Source of the DNA: Fimbriimonadales bacterium
GTDB lineage: Bacteria > Armatimonadota > Fimbriimonadia > Fimbriimonadales > GBS-DC
Direction of reading: 5' to 3'
Assembly (NCBI GenBank): GCA_026003075.1
Contig: BPGO01000012.1
Coordinates: forward strand, 1-59,234
DNA length: 59,234 nucleotides
In this document: positions 1-8,724 of the stretch, one piece after another
How positions within the stretch are numbered: the stretch's first letter is position 1
How the letters are laid out: every line of letters starts with the position of its first letter
The notes under the pieces: model-generated
What the model was told of the DNA's origin: nothing
Seen by the model: only the letters and a program-made list of their open reading frames with translations
Database searches by the model: none
Program-made: the position numbers and the translations under genes

Positions 1-102
1 CCTTAGTCCCCCACACCCCCCAAATCTCCGAACCCACCAGCGAATAAAAAGCAGGACTCCAGAAACTTGCCCAGAATCTTAGGAGCACTTAAGGAGGGCG
101 AC

Positions 103-1458
103 ATGGCACAGGGGAGTTATAACTATAACAAACTCTTCATCGCCAGCTGTATCGCGCTGGTGACAACAGCGATGGCGTTTTCGATTCGTGCCGACATCCT
201 CAAGGAACTCGGCGCCACTTTCGATATTAGCCACGAGCAACAGGGCTTGGTGAACCTGATGGGTATCTGGGGGTTCCCCATCGCGATTCTCATTGTGGGA
301 CCGCTGGTGAACACTTTCGGCATGGGACGCCTGTTGAAGCTGGCGTGTCTGGGGCATATTCTGGGCATTCTCTTTACGATTCTCTCGCCGAACTATGGTT
401 TCGTCGCGCTACTGCTCTCCACGCTGCTGGTGGGATTAGCGAACGGCACCGTGGAAGCGGTCATCAACCCTCTTGCCGCCACCATGTACCCGAACGAGAA
501 GACACATAAGCTCAATGTGCTGCATGCGTGGTGGCCGGGCGGGCTGATTATCGGCGGGTTAGTGACCTTCGCGTTGGCGCAGTTCCTGAACGCGCCGTGG
601 CAAGTGCGTCTGGGCACGATTATCGTGCCCGCGCTCATCTATGGCGCGATGATTTGGACGGAGCGATTCCCCCAGACCGAACGCGCCGCCTCGGGGGTGA
701 GCATGGGCGAGATGTTTCTGCAAATCCTGCGTCCCGGCGTGCTGCTGCTAATCCTCTGTATGTGTATGACCGCGATTACCGAGCTGGGTCCTGATCAGTG
801 GGTCGGCTCTGTGTTAACCGACACGGTCGGCATTCGCGGGATTCTGTTCCTGGTTTACACATCGGGCTTGATGTTCGTGCTGCGTCTTGTGGCGGGTCCT
901 GTGGCGCGGGTCTTCACACCGATTGGGCTGCTGGCGGTGTGTGCTGCCTTTGCGGCGGTGGGGTTGTATCTGCTGAGTGTCTCGTTCACGGCGGGTGCGG
1001 CGTTCCTCGCCGCGACCCTCTTCGGCATCGGCAAGGCGTACTTTTGGCCCACGATGCTGGGCGTGGTCTCGGAGCGCTATCCTCGCGGGGGCGAGTTCCT
1101 GCTGGCGGTGATGGGCGCCGCGGGGATGATTGCCGCAGGCGTCGCAGGACCCAGCATGGGGCGCATCTACGACCTCCACACCATCGAAAAGCTCACCCCC
1201 GAAGTGCGTCAGCTGGTGGTGGTGGACGGCAAATATAGCCCCGAAAAAGCCCAGGAGATTATCCAGAAGGCGGAAGCCGGCGACCCGGTCGCCCAGCAAC
1301 AGAAAGCCGTGCTGGACGAGGCGCTACGCTACGGCGCGGCGATGACCTTCCGCTATGTCGCCGTGCTGCCGCTCATCTTAGTGTTCCTGTTCGGGGCGCA
1401 GTTCCTCTACTATAAGGCACGCGGCGGCTACAAGGCGGTGGAAATCGGCGGGCATTAG
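103..1458 (+). CDS. MFS transporter, probably sugar type
   Basis: Integral inner-membrane carrier of the major facilitator superfamily, 451 residues with about twelve hydrophobic segments (first near residues 12-30). The ATG at 103 is chosen over an in-frame start 36 bases upstream because it has a good ribosome site, AAGGAGG at 91-97. The second half carries an acidic/polar loop near residues 360-410 before the last membrane segment. It converges on a solute-binding lipoprotein gene with one base between the stops, which hints at carbohydrate uptake, but the substrate cannot be read from the sequence. Superfamily assignment is confident, substrate is a guess. Confidence 0.85.
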   Translation: MAQGSYNYNKLFIASCIALVTTAMAFSIRADILKELGATFDISHEQQGLVNLMGIWGFPIAILIVGPLVNTFGMGRLLKLACLGHILGILFTILSPNYGFVALLLSTLLVGLANGTVEAVINPLAATMYPNEKTHKLNVLHAWWPGGLIIGGLVTFALAQFLNAPWQVRLGTIIVPALIYGAMIWTERFPQTERAASGVSMGEMFLQILRPGVLLLILCMCMTAITELGPDQWVGSVLTDTVGIRGILFLVYTSGLMFVLRLVAGPVARVFTPIGLLAVCAAFAAVGLYLLSVSFTAGAAFLAATLFGIGKAYFWPTMLGVVSERYPRGGEFLLAVMGAAGMIAAGVAGPSMGRIYDLHTIEKLTPEVRQLVVVDGKYSPEKAQEIIQKAEAGDPVAQQQKAVLDEALRYGAAMTFRYVAVLPLILVFLFGAQFLYYKARGGYKAVEIGGH

Positions 1459-1459
1459 A

Positions 1460-2761
1460 CTACACCCAGCGCCGATACTCCGCCATCACACGCTTCTGTA
1501 CATCGCGCAACGCCTGCTCAGGGGTCTTATTCCCACTGAGCAGGTAATCTTCTGCCGTATACAGTTCATGCAAATACAAAGTGGCAACTGGTGTAATCGG
1601 GAAAAAGCGTGCGTTCGGGCTGTCGACCAAGTCCAAAAACTTTGCGTAGCCGCACTTCCAGACCTCGTTGGGGCGGCGCACCGTCCGAAGTTGCGGATGT
1701 TTCAAGACGCGCCGAATATTGGGGATCCCGTGCATCGTCTCGGCAAACAGCAGCTGCGCCGCCTCGCTTTGCATCCACACGAAAAACGCCCACGCCTCGC
1801 GCGGATGTTTCGACTCGCGCGGAATGCAGAACATGTTCTGCCCAATCCAAGTAGGCGTTTTCAAGTGCGGGGCACGCGCGGGGTAGGGCACAGGCGCAAC
1901 CTCATAAGGCACATGCGGCGCGTACTTCTGGAACCAGTACGGGTTCCACTGTCCGTTGAGCATCATCGAGATTTTGCCCAGAAAGAAGGGGTTGTTTGTG
2001 CCCTGTTCGTTGCCGAAGCTCATCGTGAACGCCTGCACCTCTTTGCCGTTGCCCATCGCTTCAATCAGCGCACGGTAATAGCGCGCGGCTTCCAAGTTCG
2101 TGGGGTGGTCGGCGGTGGGCATGCCCGTAGCCGGGTCTACGAACTGCCCCCCGAACGCCCCGATGATGTAGATCAAAGCGGGTGGGCGCATTCCCAGCGT
2201 CTGGATTGCGCCTGAAGGCGACTTGACCGTGAGCCGTCGCGCATAGTCCAGCATCTGCTCCAGCGTGCGCGGCGGCTGGTTGGGGGGGATTCCTGCCCGC
2301 GTGAAGTGGTTCGGGTTATAAAATAACGCCTGCGCGTCCAGTAGGTACGGCATCGAGTAGAGTTTGCCCTGGTAGCGTCCCTGCTCCAACGCGGCAGGCA
2401 CGAAGTCCGCCGCGCGCAGCCCCGACTCGCGGAACCAGTCATCTAAGGGCAGCAGCGCGTTATTGGCGGCTAACGGCGCCAGATAGCCCGGCTCACGCAG
2501 GGTGAAAAAGTCGGGTGGGGCGCCCGCGACCACCGATCGCAAAATCTTCGTGTCTTCCACCGCGCCCAAGTTCACCAGATACACCGTGTCCTGAACACGA
2601 TTGTAGTAATCAACGACGCCCTGAAACACCTTCTCCTCATCACCTGCCCACATGCTCCACACGCGCAGCACGGTGCGCCCCTCAGGAATCGGTTCCTTGC
2701 GCACAGCGCAGCCGCTCAACGCCGCCAAGCCCAATCCGAAACTGCCTATCGGGACACGCAT
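1460..2761 (-). CDS. ABC transporter extracellular sugar-binding lipoprotein (family 1)
   Basis: 433-residue periplasmic binding protein of an ABC importer. The first residues form a short lipoprotein signal with lipobox LSGC at 15-18, so it should be anchored to a membrane. The body has the features of family 1 solute-binding proteins: an early VLRVWSMW strand, a GAPPDFF segment, the LYSMPYLLDAQALFYN hinge motif near residue 135 and a C-terminal helix typical of maltose-type binders. No permease or ATPase gene lies next to it, so its partners must be encoded elsewhere. Most likely ligand is an oligosaccharide, by family. Confidence 0.88.
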   Translation of the reverse strand: MRVPIGSFGLGLAALSGCAVRKEPIPEGRTVLRVWSMWAGDEEKVFQGVVDYYNRVQDTVYLVNLGAVEDTKILRSVVAGAPPDFFTLREPGYLAPLAANNALLPLDDWFRESGLRAADFVPAALEQGRYQGKLYSMPYLLDAQALFYNPNHFTRAGIPPNQPPRTLEQMLDYARRLTVKSPSGAIQTLGMRPPALIYIIGAFGGQFVDPATGMPTADHPTNLEAARYYRALIEAMGNGKEVQAFTMSFGNEQGTNNPFFLGKISMMLNGQWNPYWFQKYAPHVPYEVAPVPYPARAPHLKTPTWIGQNMFCIPRESKHPREAWAFFVWMQSEAAQLLFAETMHGIPNIRRVLKHPQLRTVRRPNEVWKCGYAKFLDLVDSPNARFFPITPVATLYLHELYTAEDYLLSGNKTPEQALRDVQKRVMAEYRRWV

Positions 2762-2784
2762 CGCGGTTAATATACCGCTTGGTC

Positions 2785-2790
2785 TATACT
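2785..2790 (+). promoter_or_regulatory. -10 box positioned for a leaderless transcript
   Basis: TATACT lies exactly six bases before the second in-frame ATG (2797) of the aldo/keto reductase gene and no Shine-Dalgarno is present. This spacing would start the mRNA at the start codon. No clear -35 box is seen. Confidence 0.5.
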
Positions 2791-2796
2791 ATGTTT

Positions 2797-3645
2797 ATGA
2801 ACCGCGAACTGCCGAAACGCGTTTATGGTAAAACGGGTGTGCGAATGCCGATTCTCGCGTTGGGGGGCGCAGGCGTGCTGCAGGAACTTGGTCGCAAACG
2901 CGAGGCGATAGCGATTATCCGTGAAGCCGTCGAATCGGGGGTCTTCTATCTGGACACTGCCCAGCAGTATCGCGATAGTGAAATTATCTTCGGCGAGGCG
3001 ATAGAAGGTATCCGCGAGAAGGTGTTCCTCAGCACCAAAAGCGCGGCGCGCGACTATGACGGCGCATGGCGTGACCTGCAAAATAGCCTCAAACGCCTAC
3101 GCACCGATAAACTGGAACAGTGGGTGGTGCATCATGTTTCTTATCCGCACGAGATCGACCGCCTGTTCGCTTCCAATGGCGCGATTAAGGCGTTCCAGCA
3201 AGCTGAAGAACAGAAAATCGTCCAATACATCGGCATATCGGGGCACAACGACCCCGAAGTGTTGAAAAACGCGATGGAACGGTTCCCGTTTGATATGGTA
3301 CTGTTTCCACTCAATCCTACGGAACCCCACCATCCGCGCGCGTTCACAAAAGAGTTTTTGGAGTATGCACGGCGCAAAGGCGTCGGGCTGGCAGTGATGA
3401 AAGTGATGGGCTTCGGGCGTCTGGTCGGCGAAGGTAAGTTCACCGTGAGCGAGTTGTTCCGCTATGCGCTAAGCTACCCCGTCCACACGGCGGTCATCCT
3501 GCCCAACAGCCTAAGCGAGTTGCGCGAGTTAGTGCAAGCAGCGCGCGAATTCACACCGATGTCCCACGAGGAACTGCGTGCCTTAGAAGAACGTGCAAAA
3601 CCCTTGACCCCGCAGGTTGCGGGAATGTATCATCAGTGGCCTTAG
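2797..3645 (+). CDS. aldo/keto reductase family protein
   Basis: NAD(P)H-dependent carbonyl reductase fold, 282 residues from ATG 2797 (an ATG two codons earlier at 2791 is possible; an upstream extension to 2515 is rejected because it overlaps the divergent lipoprotein gene). The catalytic tetrad can be placed at D53, Y58, K81 and H112. The protein has the shorter form seen in the YccK/Tas-like bacterial group, with no C-terminal iron-sulfur cysteines. It is divergent from the solute-binding protein gene and convergent with the dockerin gene. Substrate unknown. Confidence 0.88.
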   Translation: MNRELPKRVYGKTGVRMPILALGGAGVLQELGRKREAIAIIREAVESGVFYLDTAQQYRDSEIIFGEAIEGIREKVFLSTKSAARDYDGAWRDLQNSLKRLRTDKLEQWVVHHVSYPHEIDRLFASNGAIKAFQQAEEQKIVQYIGISGHNDPEVLKNAMERFPFDMVLFPLNPTEPHHPRAFTKEFLEYARRKGVGLAVMKVMGFGRLVGEGKFTVSELFRYALSYPVHTAVILPNSLSELRELVQAAREFTPMSHEELRALEERAKPLTPQVAGMYHQWP

Positions 3646-3703
3646 GTCACACAACGGCGAAACAGAGGGCGCCGCCGGCAGATGTCCTGTAAGGGTTTGT
3701 AGG

Positions 3704-3734
3704 GGCGGTTCCGCACTGTCAGCGCGGAACCGCC
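3704..3734. terminator. perfect hairpin between convergent genes
   Basis: GGCGGTTCCGC at 3704-3714 and its exact complement at 3724-3734 form an 11-bp stem with a 9-base loop, placed between the convergent reductase and dockerin genes. There is no T-tract, so it may be a REP-type palindrome rather than a classic terminator; the preceding TGTAGGGG word recurs in the palindromic element near 50.16 kb. Confidence 0.5.
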
Positions 3735-3746
3735 GAGTTGCGGGGT

Positions 3747-4964
3747 TTAGAAGCGATCCCCCACGCTGCCGAAGTTGAACAGCACTTGCAGCAGGTCGGC
3801 GTCGTCGACCACATTATCGCCGTTCACATCGGAGGCGGCGTCGCTCCCACCGAAGTTGAACAGCACTTGCAGCAGGTCGGCGTCATCGACCACATTATCG
3901 CCGTTCACATCGCCGTTGGTGAGGGTAAAGTCCTGATTCACCGTGCCGCTCAGGTTCAGGCTGACCTTCTTCGCCAAGCCGGGGGCAAGTTGCGCCAAGA
4001 CCTCGGCGTTGCCTGTTTCGTCCACGCGAATGGCGTAGCTCCCGTTCGCTGCCAGCGTGGCGGTGTAGGTATTGATCGTCGTGCCCTGCTTCACCTTGAT
4101 GGTCGCCTGCTTGTCCGCGTAGCTGCCCGTGTAGCCGTTGATGGTTATCGTGCCTTGCACCAAGATACCCGCCGCATCGCCGCCCAACTGCAACGCAAAA
4201 GTCGCAGGGATGCCTCCTTGCAGCTGATACGCATCATAGGTCTGACCGTTATGTTCAAGGAAGTAATCCAAGTTCAAATCCGTGCCCGGCAGCGCACCGC
4301 AGACCCACGCTCCCGGAGGCTCCACCTGAATCCCAACATAGCAGTTGAAGCGACGCTGACTATCTAACGACTCATCCAGCACGCCGCATTGCACCGTGAA
4401 CACTTCGTTTTGGGGGTCGGGATCGGTAGCGAGCCGCCACACTCCCGCTTGGGGAACGAACAGAGTATGCGGTCCTTGGTTGCCTCGCAAGAAGGTGTTG
4501 GGGGGATCGCTGGTGGGGTAGGGAGGCAGGTCGTCGTCTGAGCCAGTCCAGAACCCCTGAATCTGGTAAATTCCTGCGTAGGGGAAGTAGACGGCAATCT
4601 CCACACGCCCGATACGGAACTTCCCACGCCCTGTGGTGTCCCATAGGCGGCGAATGTTGGCATCGTCCAGCACGATGTTGTAGCTTTCATACGCATAGTA
4701 CTGTTGCGATCCGGTACTGGCTGGCATCCGCCGATAGAGCAAGTAGTCTGCCGCGGGGAAGAAGTCGCCTGTATCGGGCTGCCAGCGGGGCTTCGGGGGG
4801 AACAGTGCCGGAGTCAAATCGCCTGAACGCAAGACCTTGACAATCCGCACATCATCCAGTCGCTCCACGAGTTTCCAAGAACCCAAAGGCGTCCACTGGG
4901 TGTTCTGGGCGACACTACAAGCAGCGATGGTTGCTGCTACTCCAGCGCCAATAATCAGCCGCAT
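3747..4964 (-). CDS. secreted protein with C-terminal dockerin-type repeats
   Basis: 405 residues with an N-terminal export signal that also fits a lipobox (IAAC at 13-16). The middle is a beta-rich extracellular region with no recognised domain. The C-terminus has two dockerin type I-like calcium-binding repeats, each reading DVNGDNVVDDADLLQVLFNF, separated by a short linker. At the DNA level these are 62-bp direct repeats at 3769-3830 and 3850-3911 with one mismatch. In cellulosomal organisms dockerins bind cohesins; in this type of bacterium single dockerin proteins without cohesins are common, so the role is unclear. A LacI-type operator lies upstream. Confidence 0.8.
   Translation of the reverse strand: MRLIIGAGVAATIAACSVAQNTQWTPLGSWKLVERLDDVRIVKVLRSGDLTPALFPPKPRWQPDTGDFFPAADYLLYRRMPASTGSQQYYAYESYNIVLDDANIRRLWDTTGRGKFRIGRVEIAVYFPYAGIYQIQGFWTGSDDDLPPYPTSDPPNTFLRGNQGPHTLFVPQAGVWRLATDPDPQNEVFTVQCGVLDESLDSQRRFNCYVGIQVEPPGAWVCGALPGTDLNLDYFLEHNGQTYDAYQLQGGIPATFALQLGGDAAGILVQGTITINGYTGSYADKQATIKVKQGTTINTYTATLAANGSYAIRVDETGNAEVLAQLAPGLAKKVSLNLSGTVNQDFTLTNGDVNGDNVVDDADLLQVLFNFGGSDAASDVNGDNVVDDADLLQVLFNFGSVGDRF
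3769..3911. repeat. 62-bp near-identical direct repeats encoding the dockerin pair
   Basis: Copies at 3769-3830 and 3850-3911 are offset by 81 bases (27 codons) and differ at one base. The offset keeps the reading frame, indicating a recent in-frame tandem duplication or ongoing homogenisation. Confidence 0.85.
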
Positions 4965-5020
4965 AATGACCTCCGTCTTCGTAAGGGTCGTCCAAGCCAG
5001 TTGCTCGAAACGCTGCCTCT

Positions 5021-5053
5021 ATTATACTCCATTTTCGATGGAAACGCTTCCAT
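5021..5053 (-). promoter_or_regulatory. minus-strand -10 box with LacI/CcpA-type operator
   Basis: On the minus strand TATAAT occupies 5026-5021, about 57 bases before the dockerin gene start. The near-palindrome ATGGAAACGCTTCCAT at 5038-5053 sits where the -35 region would be and matches the general LacI-family/cre operator consensus (WTGNNARCGNWWWCAW) at all but one position. Repression by a LacI-family sugar regulator is inferred. Confidence 0.55.
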
Positions 5054-5134
5054 AAGTGCGACCTTCTATGGGGATTTGGGGTTCTTTGGAAGGCTGTAGA
5101 ATAGCGGAGAAGCCTTCTACAGCCTCCCATGCGC

Positions 5135-6412
5135 TTAAGGTTCTTGGGGTAGCCTATCGCCCACCGCCACGCGCAGTTGTAGTTCGGCGACGGCGGCGTC
5201 GTAGGTGGCTTGCACGAGGTTCGTCTCGGCGGTAACGAGGGCGAGTTGGGCGGTCAGCACCTCGACGATCGTGCCTACGCCTTCACGGAGCGATTCTTGG
5301 GCGGCGTCGAAGTTGCGTCGTGCGGCGGCGACGGCGACCTTAGAGGCTTCCAGCCGTTCGTTCGCCTCGCGTAGGCTGAGCAGCGCGCTCTCCACCTCGG
5401 CGTAGGCGTCGCGCTCGGCTTGTTGCAGGCGGAACTGAGCGCTTTGCAGGTTGGCTTCCGCTTCGCGCAGGTTCGCGCGGGTCAGACCGCCGTCAAACAG
5501 GGGGTACGAAGCGATAACGCTGAGGCTTCCTTGGGTGCGCGTGTTCGGTTCCACTTCGTGGAAGCCGCGCGCCGTGATTTGCAAGCGCAGCAGGCTGTTG
5601 AGCCGTGCCGCATCGACGCCAAGTTTGCTGATTTGCAAGCTCAGTTCCGCGTTGCGCAAATCGGGGCGTTGCAGTCGAGCGCGTTGCCACAACTGCGCCA
5701 CGCTCAAGTCAGGAACCGGTTGCGGCGCGGCTTGAGGCGGTTGCAGGGCAGGCAACTCGCGTTGCACCTCCCAGCCGATGAGCCGTTTCAGGTCGGTTTG
5801 GGCAAGGCGCAGCGCGTTGCGGGCTTGAATCTGTTGCACGCGAGCATTCGCTAAGTCGGCTTCCGCCTGCAGCACATCTTTCTGGGGCGCTGTGCCGACC
5901 TCCGCCTGCGCTTTAGCGACCTCCAACAGCGTCTCGGCGCGACGCACGGCGGTGTCGGCGACCTGCAGCAACTCTTGGCGACGCAGCACCTCGTAATACG
6001 CGCGCGCCGTCTGGAACAGCACACGGCGCACGGTGTCGCGGGCGTTTTGACGACTGGCTTCGGCGGAGCGCGAACTCTGGCGAATACGCAACTCGCGCTG
6101 CCCGTTATCCAGCAGCAGCCACTCCAGTCCTAAGCCGTTCTGACGCTGGGTGGTATCGGTGTTGACGCCCCCGCCCTCGATGCGCGTGCGCGTCGTGCTG
6201 CTGCTGATGTCGAAACTGGGATAGAGGTCGGCACGGGCGGCGTTCAGACGGGCTTGAGCCGATTCCGTATCGGCAAGGGCAGCGCGGGCAGTGCCGTTGT
6301 TCTGTAACGCCAACCGCAGTGCATCGTCCAAACTCAGATTCTCATGCGCCTGTGCAAACGCACCGCCCATGAGCGCAAGGCTCCATAGACAGGTGAAAAC
6401 GCTCGGTTTCAT
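5135..6412 (-). CDS. TolC family outer membrane efflux protein
   Basis: 425 residues with a signal peptide ending near FAQA and then two long alternating coiled-coil/beta halves typical of the TolC/OEP family (OEP repeats about residues 25-215 and 235-420). The family forms trimeric channel-tunnels in the outer membrane that export drugs or proteins together with an inner-membrane pump and a periplasmic adaptor. The ATG at 6412 is chosen because the signal peptide starts there; the longer open frame to 7162 only shadows psd. No adaptor or pump gene is adjacent. Presence of TolC supports a two-membrane envelope. Confidence 0.9.
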   Translation of the reverse strand: MKPSVFTCLWSLALMGGAFAQAHENLSLDDALRLALQNNGTARAALADTESAQARLNAARADLYPSFDISSSTTRTRIEGGGVNTDTTQRQNGLGLEWLLLDNGQRELRIRQSSRSAEASRQNARDTVRRVLFQTARAYYEVLRRQELLQVADTAVRRAETLLEVAKAQAEVGTAPQKDVLQAEADLANARVQQIQARNALRLAQTDLKRLIGWEVQRELPALQPPQAAPQPVPDLSVAQLWQRARLQRPDLRNAELSLQISKLGVDAARLNSLLRLQITARGFHEVEPNTRTQGSLSVIASYPLFDGGLTRANLREAEANLQSAQFRLQQAERDAYAEVESALLSLREANERLEASKVAVAAARRNFDAAQESLREGVGTIVEVLTAQLALVTAETNLVQATYDAAVAELQLRVAVGDRLPQEP

Positions 6413-6490
6413 CACGATTCCTATTCGACGAGTCCGGGGCGGTTCCTGTTCGGTGCGGTTGCGTCCGACAGCTTTCTGCGCGCCAGCGGG

Positions 6491-6496
6491 TACACT
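6491..6496 (+). promoter_or_regulatory. -10 box for a possibly leaderless psd mRNA
   Basis: TACACT ends six bases before the GTG at 6503; no Shine-Dalgarno separates them. The same -10-to-start spacing occurs at 2785 and 54214. Confidence 0.4.
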
Positions 6497-6502
6497 TTCC
6501 TT

Positions 6503-7228
6503 GTGCGCATTCCTAACTGGCTGAAGTGGACGCTGGGCGCGGGCGCGGCGATTGCAGGCGCGAACTGGTTTTTGCGCAAAGTGTGGTTCTATCGCGACCC
6601 GGTGCGTATCCCACCGACTGATCCCGATCTTATCTTGGCGCCTTGCGACGGCAAGGTGGTCTATATCCGCCCCGTAAGCGCAGACGGCGCCGTGTTCGCC
6701 GAGAAACTGGGACGCCCCATCCCCATCACGGAGATCACTCGCGCCGAGTGGGACGGCGTCTCCCCCGAAGGCTGGCTCATCGGAATCTACATGAGCCCGC
6801 TCGATGTGCATTACAACTACGCACCAATCGCCGGCACGGTGCGTAAAATCGTCTACACCCCTGCCCGCGCCAACCTGCCGATGGTCGACCTGTGGGAATA
6901 TGTGAGTATGACATGGCTGCGCCGCGCCGTCGACCTGCTGGGCAAACGCTATCACCTCGAAAACGAACGGCAAACTATCTTTATCGAGAACGAACACCTG
7001 CGCCTCGCGATGGTCGAGATCGCCGATAAGTTCGTCAATAAAATCACGACCTATGTACAGGAGGGGCAGTGCGTGCGTCCCGCGCAAAAGGTCTCGTTCA
7101 TTGAACGCGGCAGCCAAGTGGATTTGCTCCTCTTCACACGCGATGTCGAAATCCTCACCCACACAGGCGCGCAGGTCTACGGCGGGCAGACGCCTGTGGC
7201 GCGATTCATCAAGCCCGATGATGAGTAA
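6503..7228 (+). CDS. psd: phosphatidylserine decarboxylase
   Basis: Membrane enzyme that converts phosphatidylserine to phosphatidylethanolamine using a pyruvoyl group made by self-cleavage. 241 residues: an N-terminal hydrophobic anchor (about 9-25), the FYRDPVR segment, the PCDGKV motif, and a C-terminal cleavage site Gly203-Ser204 in the RGSQVD context, equivalent to the LGST/FGS sites of other family members. Starts with GTG. It is the first gene of a tight operon: the next start codon overlaps its last codons. The short length resembles the compact archaeal/bacterial type (Asd/PSD-like). Confidence 0.9.
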   Translation: MRIPNWLKWTLGAGAAIAGANWFLRKVWFYRDPVRIPPTDPDLILAPCDGKVVYIRPVSADGAVFAEKLGRPIPITEITRAEWDGVSPEGWLIGIYMSPLDVHYNYAPIAGTVRKIVYTPARANLPMVDLWEYVSMTWLRRAVDLLGKRYHLENERQTIFIENEHLRLAMVEIADKFVNKITTYVQEGQCVRPAQKVSFIERGSQVDLLLFTRDVEILTHTGAQVYGGQTPVARFIKPDDE

Positions 7229-7952
7229 GCAACTACTTTCGGGGATCCAAGCCGTCGGGTTCGATTTAGACGATACGCTCTGCGTCTATATGCCCGTCGC
7301 GGTTCAGGCACGGCGGCAGGTTTTCGAGCGGTATCTTGTCCCACGCCTCAATCTGCCGATCGAAACGATTGACCAGCACTACCGCCGCGCCTTCAAAAGC
7401 ATGCTGGAAGAAATCCACTCAGACCACTGGTATCCGCTGTACCTGCGCGAAGGACGCGCCACACGCACTGAGACCTTTCGGCGCATGCTGGAAAGCCTGG
7501 GATTGAACACCGACGGGCTGGCGGAGCAGTTGAGCGACGAATACGCCGCCCTACGCGAGCAAAGCCTCTATCTGCACGATGAAACGCTGGAAGTGTTGCA
7601 CGCCCTGCGCGAACGCTATCTGCTGTTCGTGGTGACAAACGGACCTGCCTACGAACAGCGCCGCGAACTTCAGATCCTCGGATTGGAAGGACTGTTTACG
7701 GTGGTAGCAATTGAGGGGGAACGGGGTATCGGCAAACCGCACAAGCCGATTTTCGAATGGGTCGAATCGCAGCTGCAACTGCCCCCCGAGCAAATCCTGT
7801 TCGTGGGGAACTCGTGGGAGCATGATGTGCAGGGCGCGTTGAACGCCGGCTGGCGCGCGGCATGGGTGAACCGCGAAGGCGCGCCCCACCCAAACCCCGA
7901 AAGCCCCGTGCTCGTATTGCCGAACCTGAGACCGCTCGTCGAAGGGCTATGA
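7221..7952 (+). CDS. HAD-superfamily hydrolase
   Basis: 243-residue haloacid-dehalogenase-like phosphatase. Motif I is DLDDT with the nucleophile Asp15 and acid/base Asp17; motif II is VVTNG; Lys in GKPHKP is motif III; motif IV is GNSWEHDVQGA. The helical cap lies between motifs I and II, subfamily IA. Start is one of two adjacent ATGs (7218 or 7221) inside the end of psd, so translation is probably coupled. The substrate cannot be predicted; a small phosphorylated metabolite is usual for this group. Confidence 0.88.
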   Translation: MSKQLLSGIQAVGFDLDDTLCVYMPVAVQARRQVFERYLVPRLNLPIETIDQHYRRAFKSMLEEIHSDHWYPLYLREGRATRTETFRRMLESLGLNTDGLAEQLSDEYAALREQSLYLHDETLEVLHALRERYLLFVVTNGPAYEQRRELQILGLEGLFTVVAIEGERGIGKPHKPIFEWVESQLQLPPEQILFVGNSWEHDVQGALNAGWRAAWVNREGAPHPNPESPVLVLPNLRPLVEGL

Positions 7953-8677
7953 AAGGCGCCGTGATTCTGGCTGGCGGGGGCGAGACGCCCCACACAATTC
8001 CGAAAACCTTGCTCCAGCGGGCAGGCGGGGCGAACGCACGAATCGTGATTCTGGCGCACGGACAGCAGGATGTCGCGCGGGGCGGACGACGCTCCGCCGA
8101 ATTCTTCGCAGAACACGGCGCCCTCAATGTAATCGCCCCCGACACGCTCGACGCCGACGAAATCACCGCACTGGTACAAACCGCGCAGGGCGTATGGCTC
8201 CCCGGCGGCGACCAGAACCGCTTCATGGAACGGCTGGGCGCATCGACCGCACTGTTGCAGGCGATACGCCAAGTCGTAGAGCGCGGCGGCGTCGTGGGCG
8301 GTACCAGCGCGGGCGCGTCGCTGATGGGCGCACGCATGCCCACCGGCGACCACTCGCCCCAAGGCGACCTCAAAGTCGGCGCAAGCCCCACCGCACCTGC
8401 CCTCGGAGTCCTGCCGAATACGCTCGTCGATCAGCACTTCCTCAAACGGCAACGCCTGCCACGCCTGCTCTGCGCCCTGCTGGAAAACCCCCACCTGACG
8501 GGAATCGGTATCGACGAAGACGGCTGGGCTCTCGTGCAGGGCAGAACCCTTACCGTGCAACGCGCGCAGGTCATCGTCGCCCGCGTGCGCACCCAACCCC
8601 GCCAATACGAACAATGGCTCGGCGCCCGCGACATACGGCTCCAAGTGCTGCTGCCCACAGAAACCACATCCCTCTAA
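7949..8677 (+). CDS. cyanophycinase-like serine peptidase (S51)
   Basis: 242 residues. It has the cyanophycinase/S51 signature: GGDQN at 86-90 and the nucleophile elbow GGTSAGAS with Ser120, plus a conserved VDQHF histidine. Family members hydrolyse cyanophycin (multi-Arg-Asp polymer) to beta-Asp-Arg dipeptides. The start ATG overlaps the HAD stop in an ATGA arrangement, so it is the third gene of the psd operon. No cyanophycin synthetase is in the window, so the true substrate could be another beta-aspartyl peptide. Confidence 0.85.
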   Translation: MKGAVILAGGGETPHTIPKTLLQRAGGANARIVILAHGQQDVARGGRRSAEFFAEHGALNVIAPDTLDADEITALVQTAQGVWLPGGDQNRFMERLGASTALLQAIRQVVERGGVVGGTSAGASLMGARMPTGDHSPQGDLKVGASPTAPALGVLPNTLVDQHFLKRQRLPRLLCALLENPHLTGIGIDEDGWALVQGRTLTVQRAQVIVARVRTQPRQYEQWLGARDIRLQVLLPTETTSL

Positions 8678-8704
8678 CCAAACACACCCCATCCCTAAAA
8701 TCGG

Positions 8705-8710
8705 TATAAT
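8705..8710 (+). promoter_or_regulatory. -10 box of the kinase gene
   Basis: A perfect TATAAT is 14 bases before the kinase ATG, with a weak AGGGG ribosome site between them, implying a very short 5' leader. Confidence 0.5.
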
Positions 8711-8724
8711 TCATTCAGGGGATT

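Noticed and set aside
2515..2790. Upstream extension of the aldo/keto reductase frame
   Set aside because: Lies inside the divergent solute-binding protein gene; the family starts at MNRELPKRVYGKTG.
6413..7162. Extension of the TolC frame upstream over psd
   Set aside because: Signal peptide starts at 6412; the upstream part is antisense to psd.
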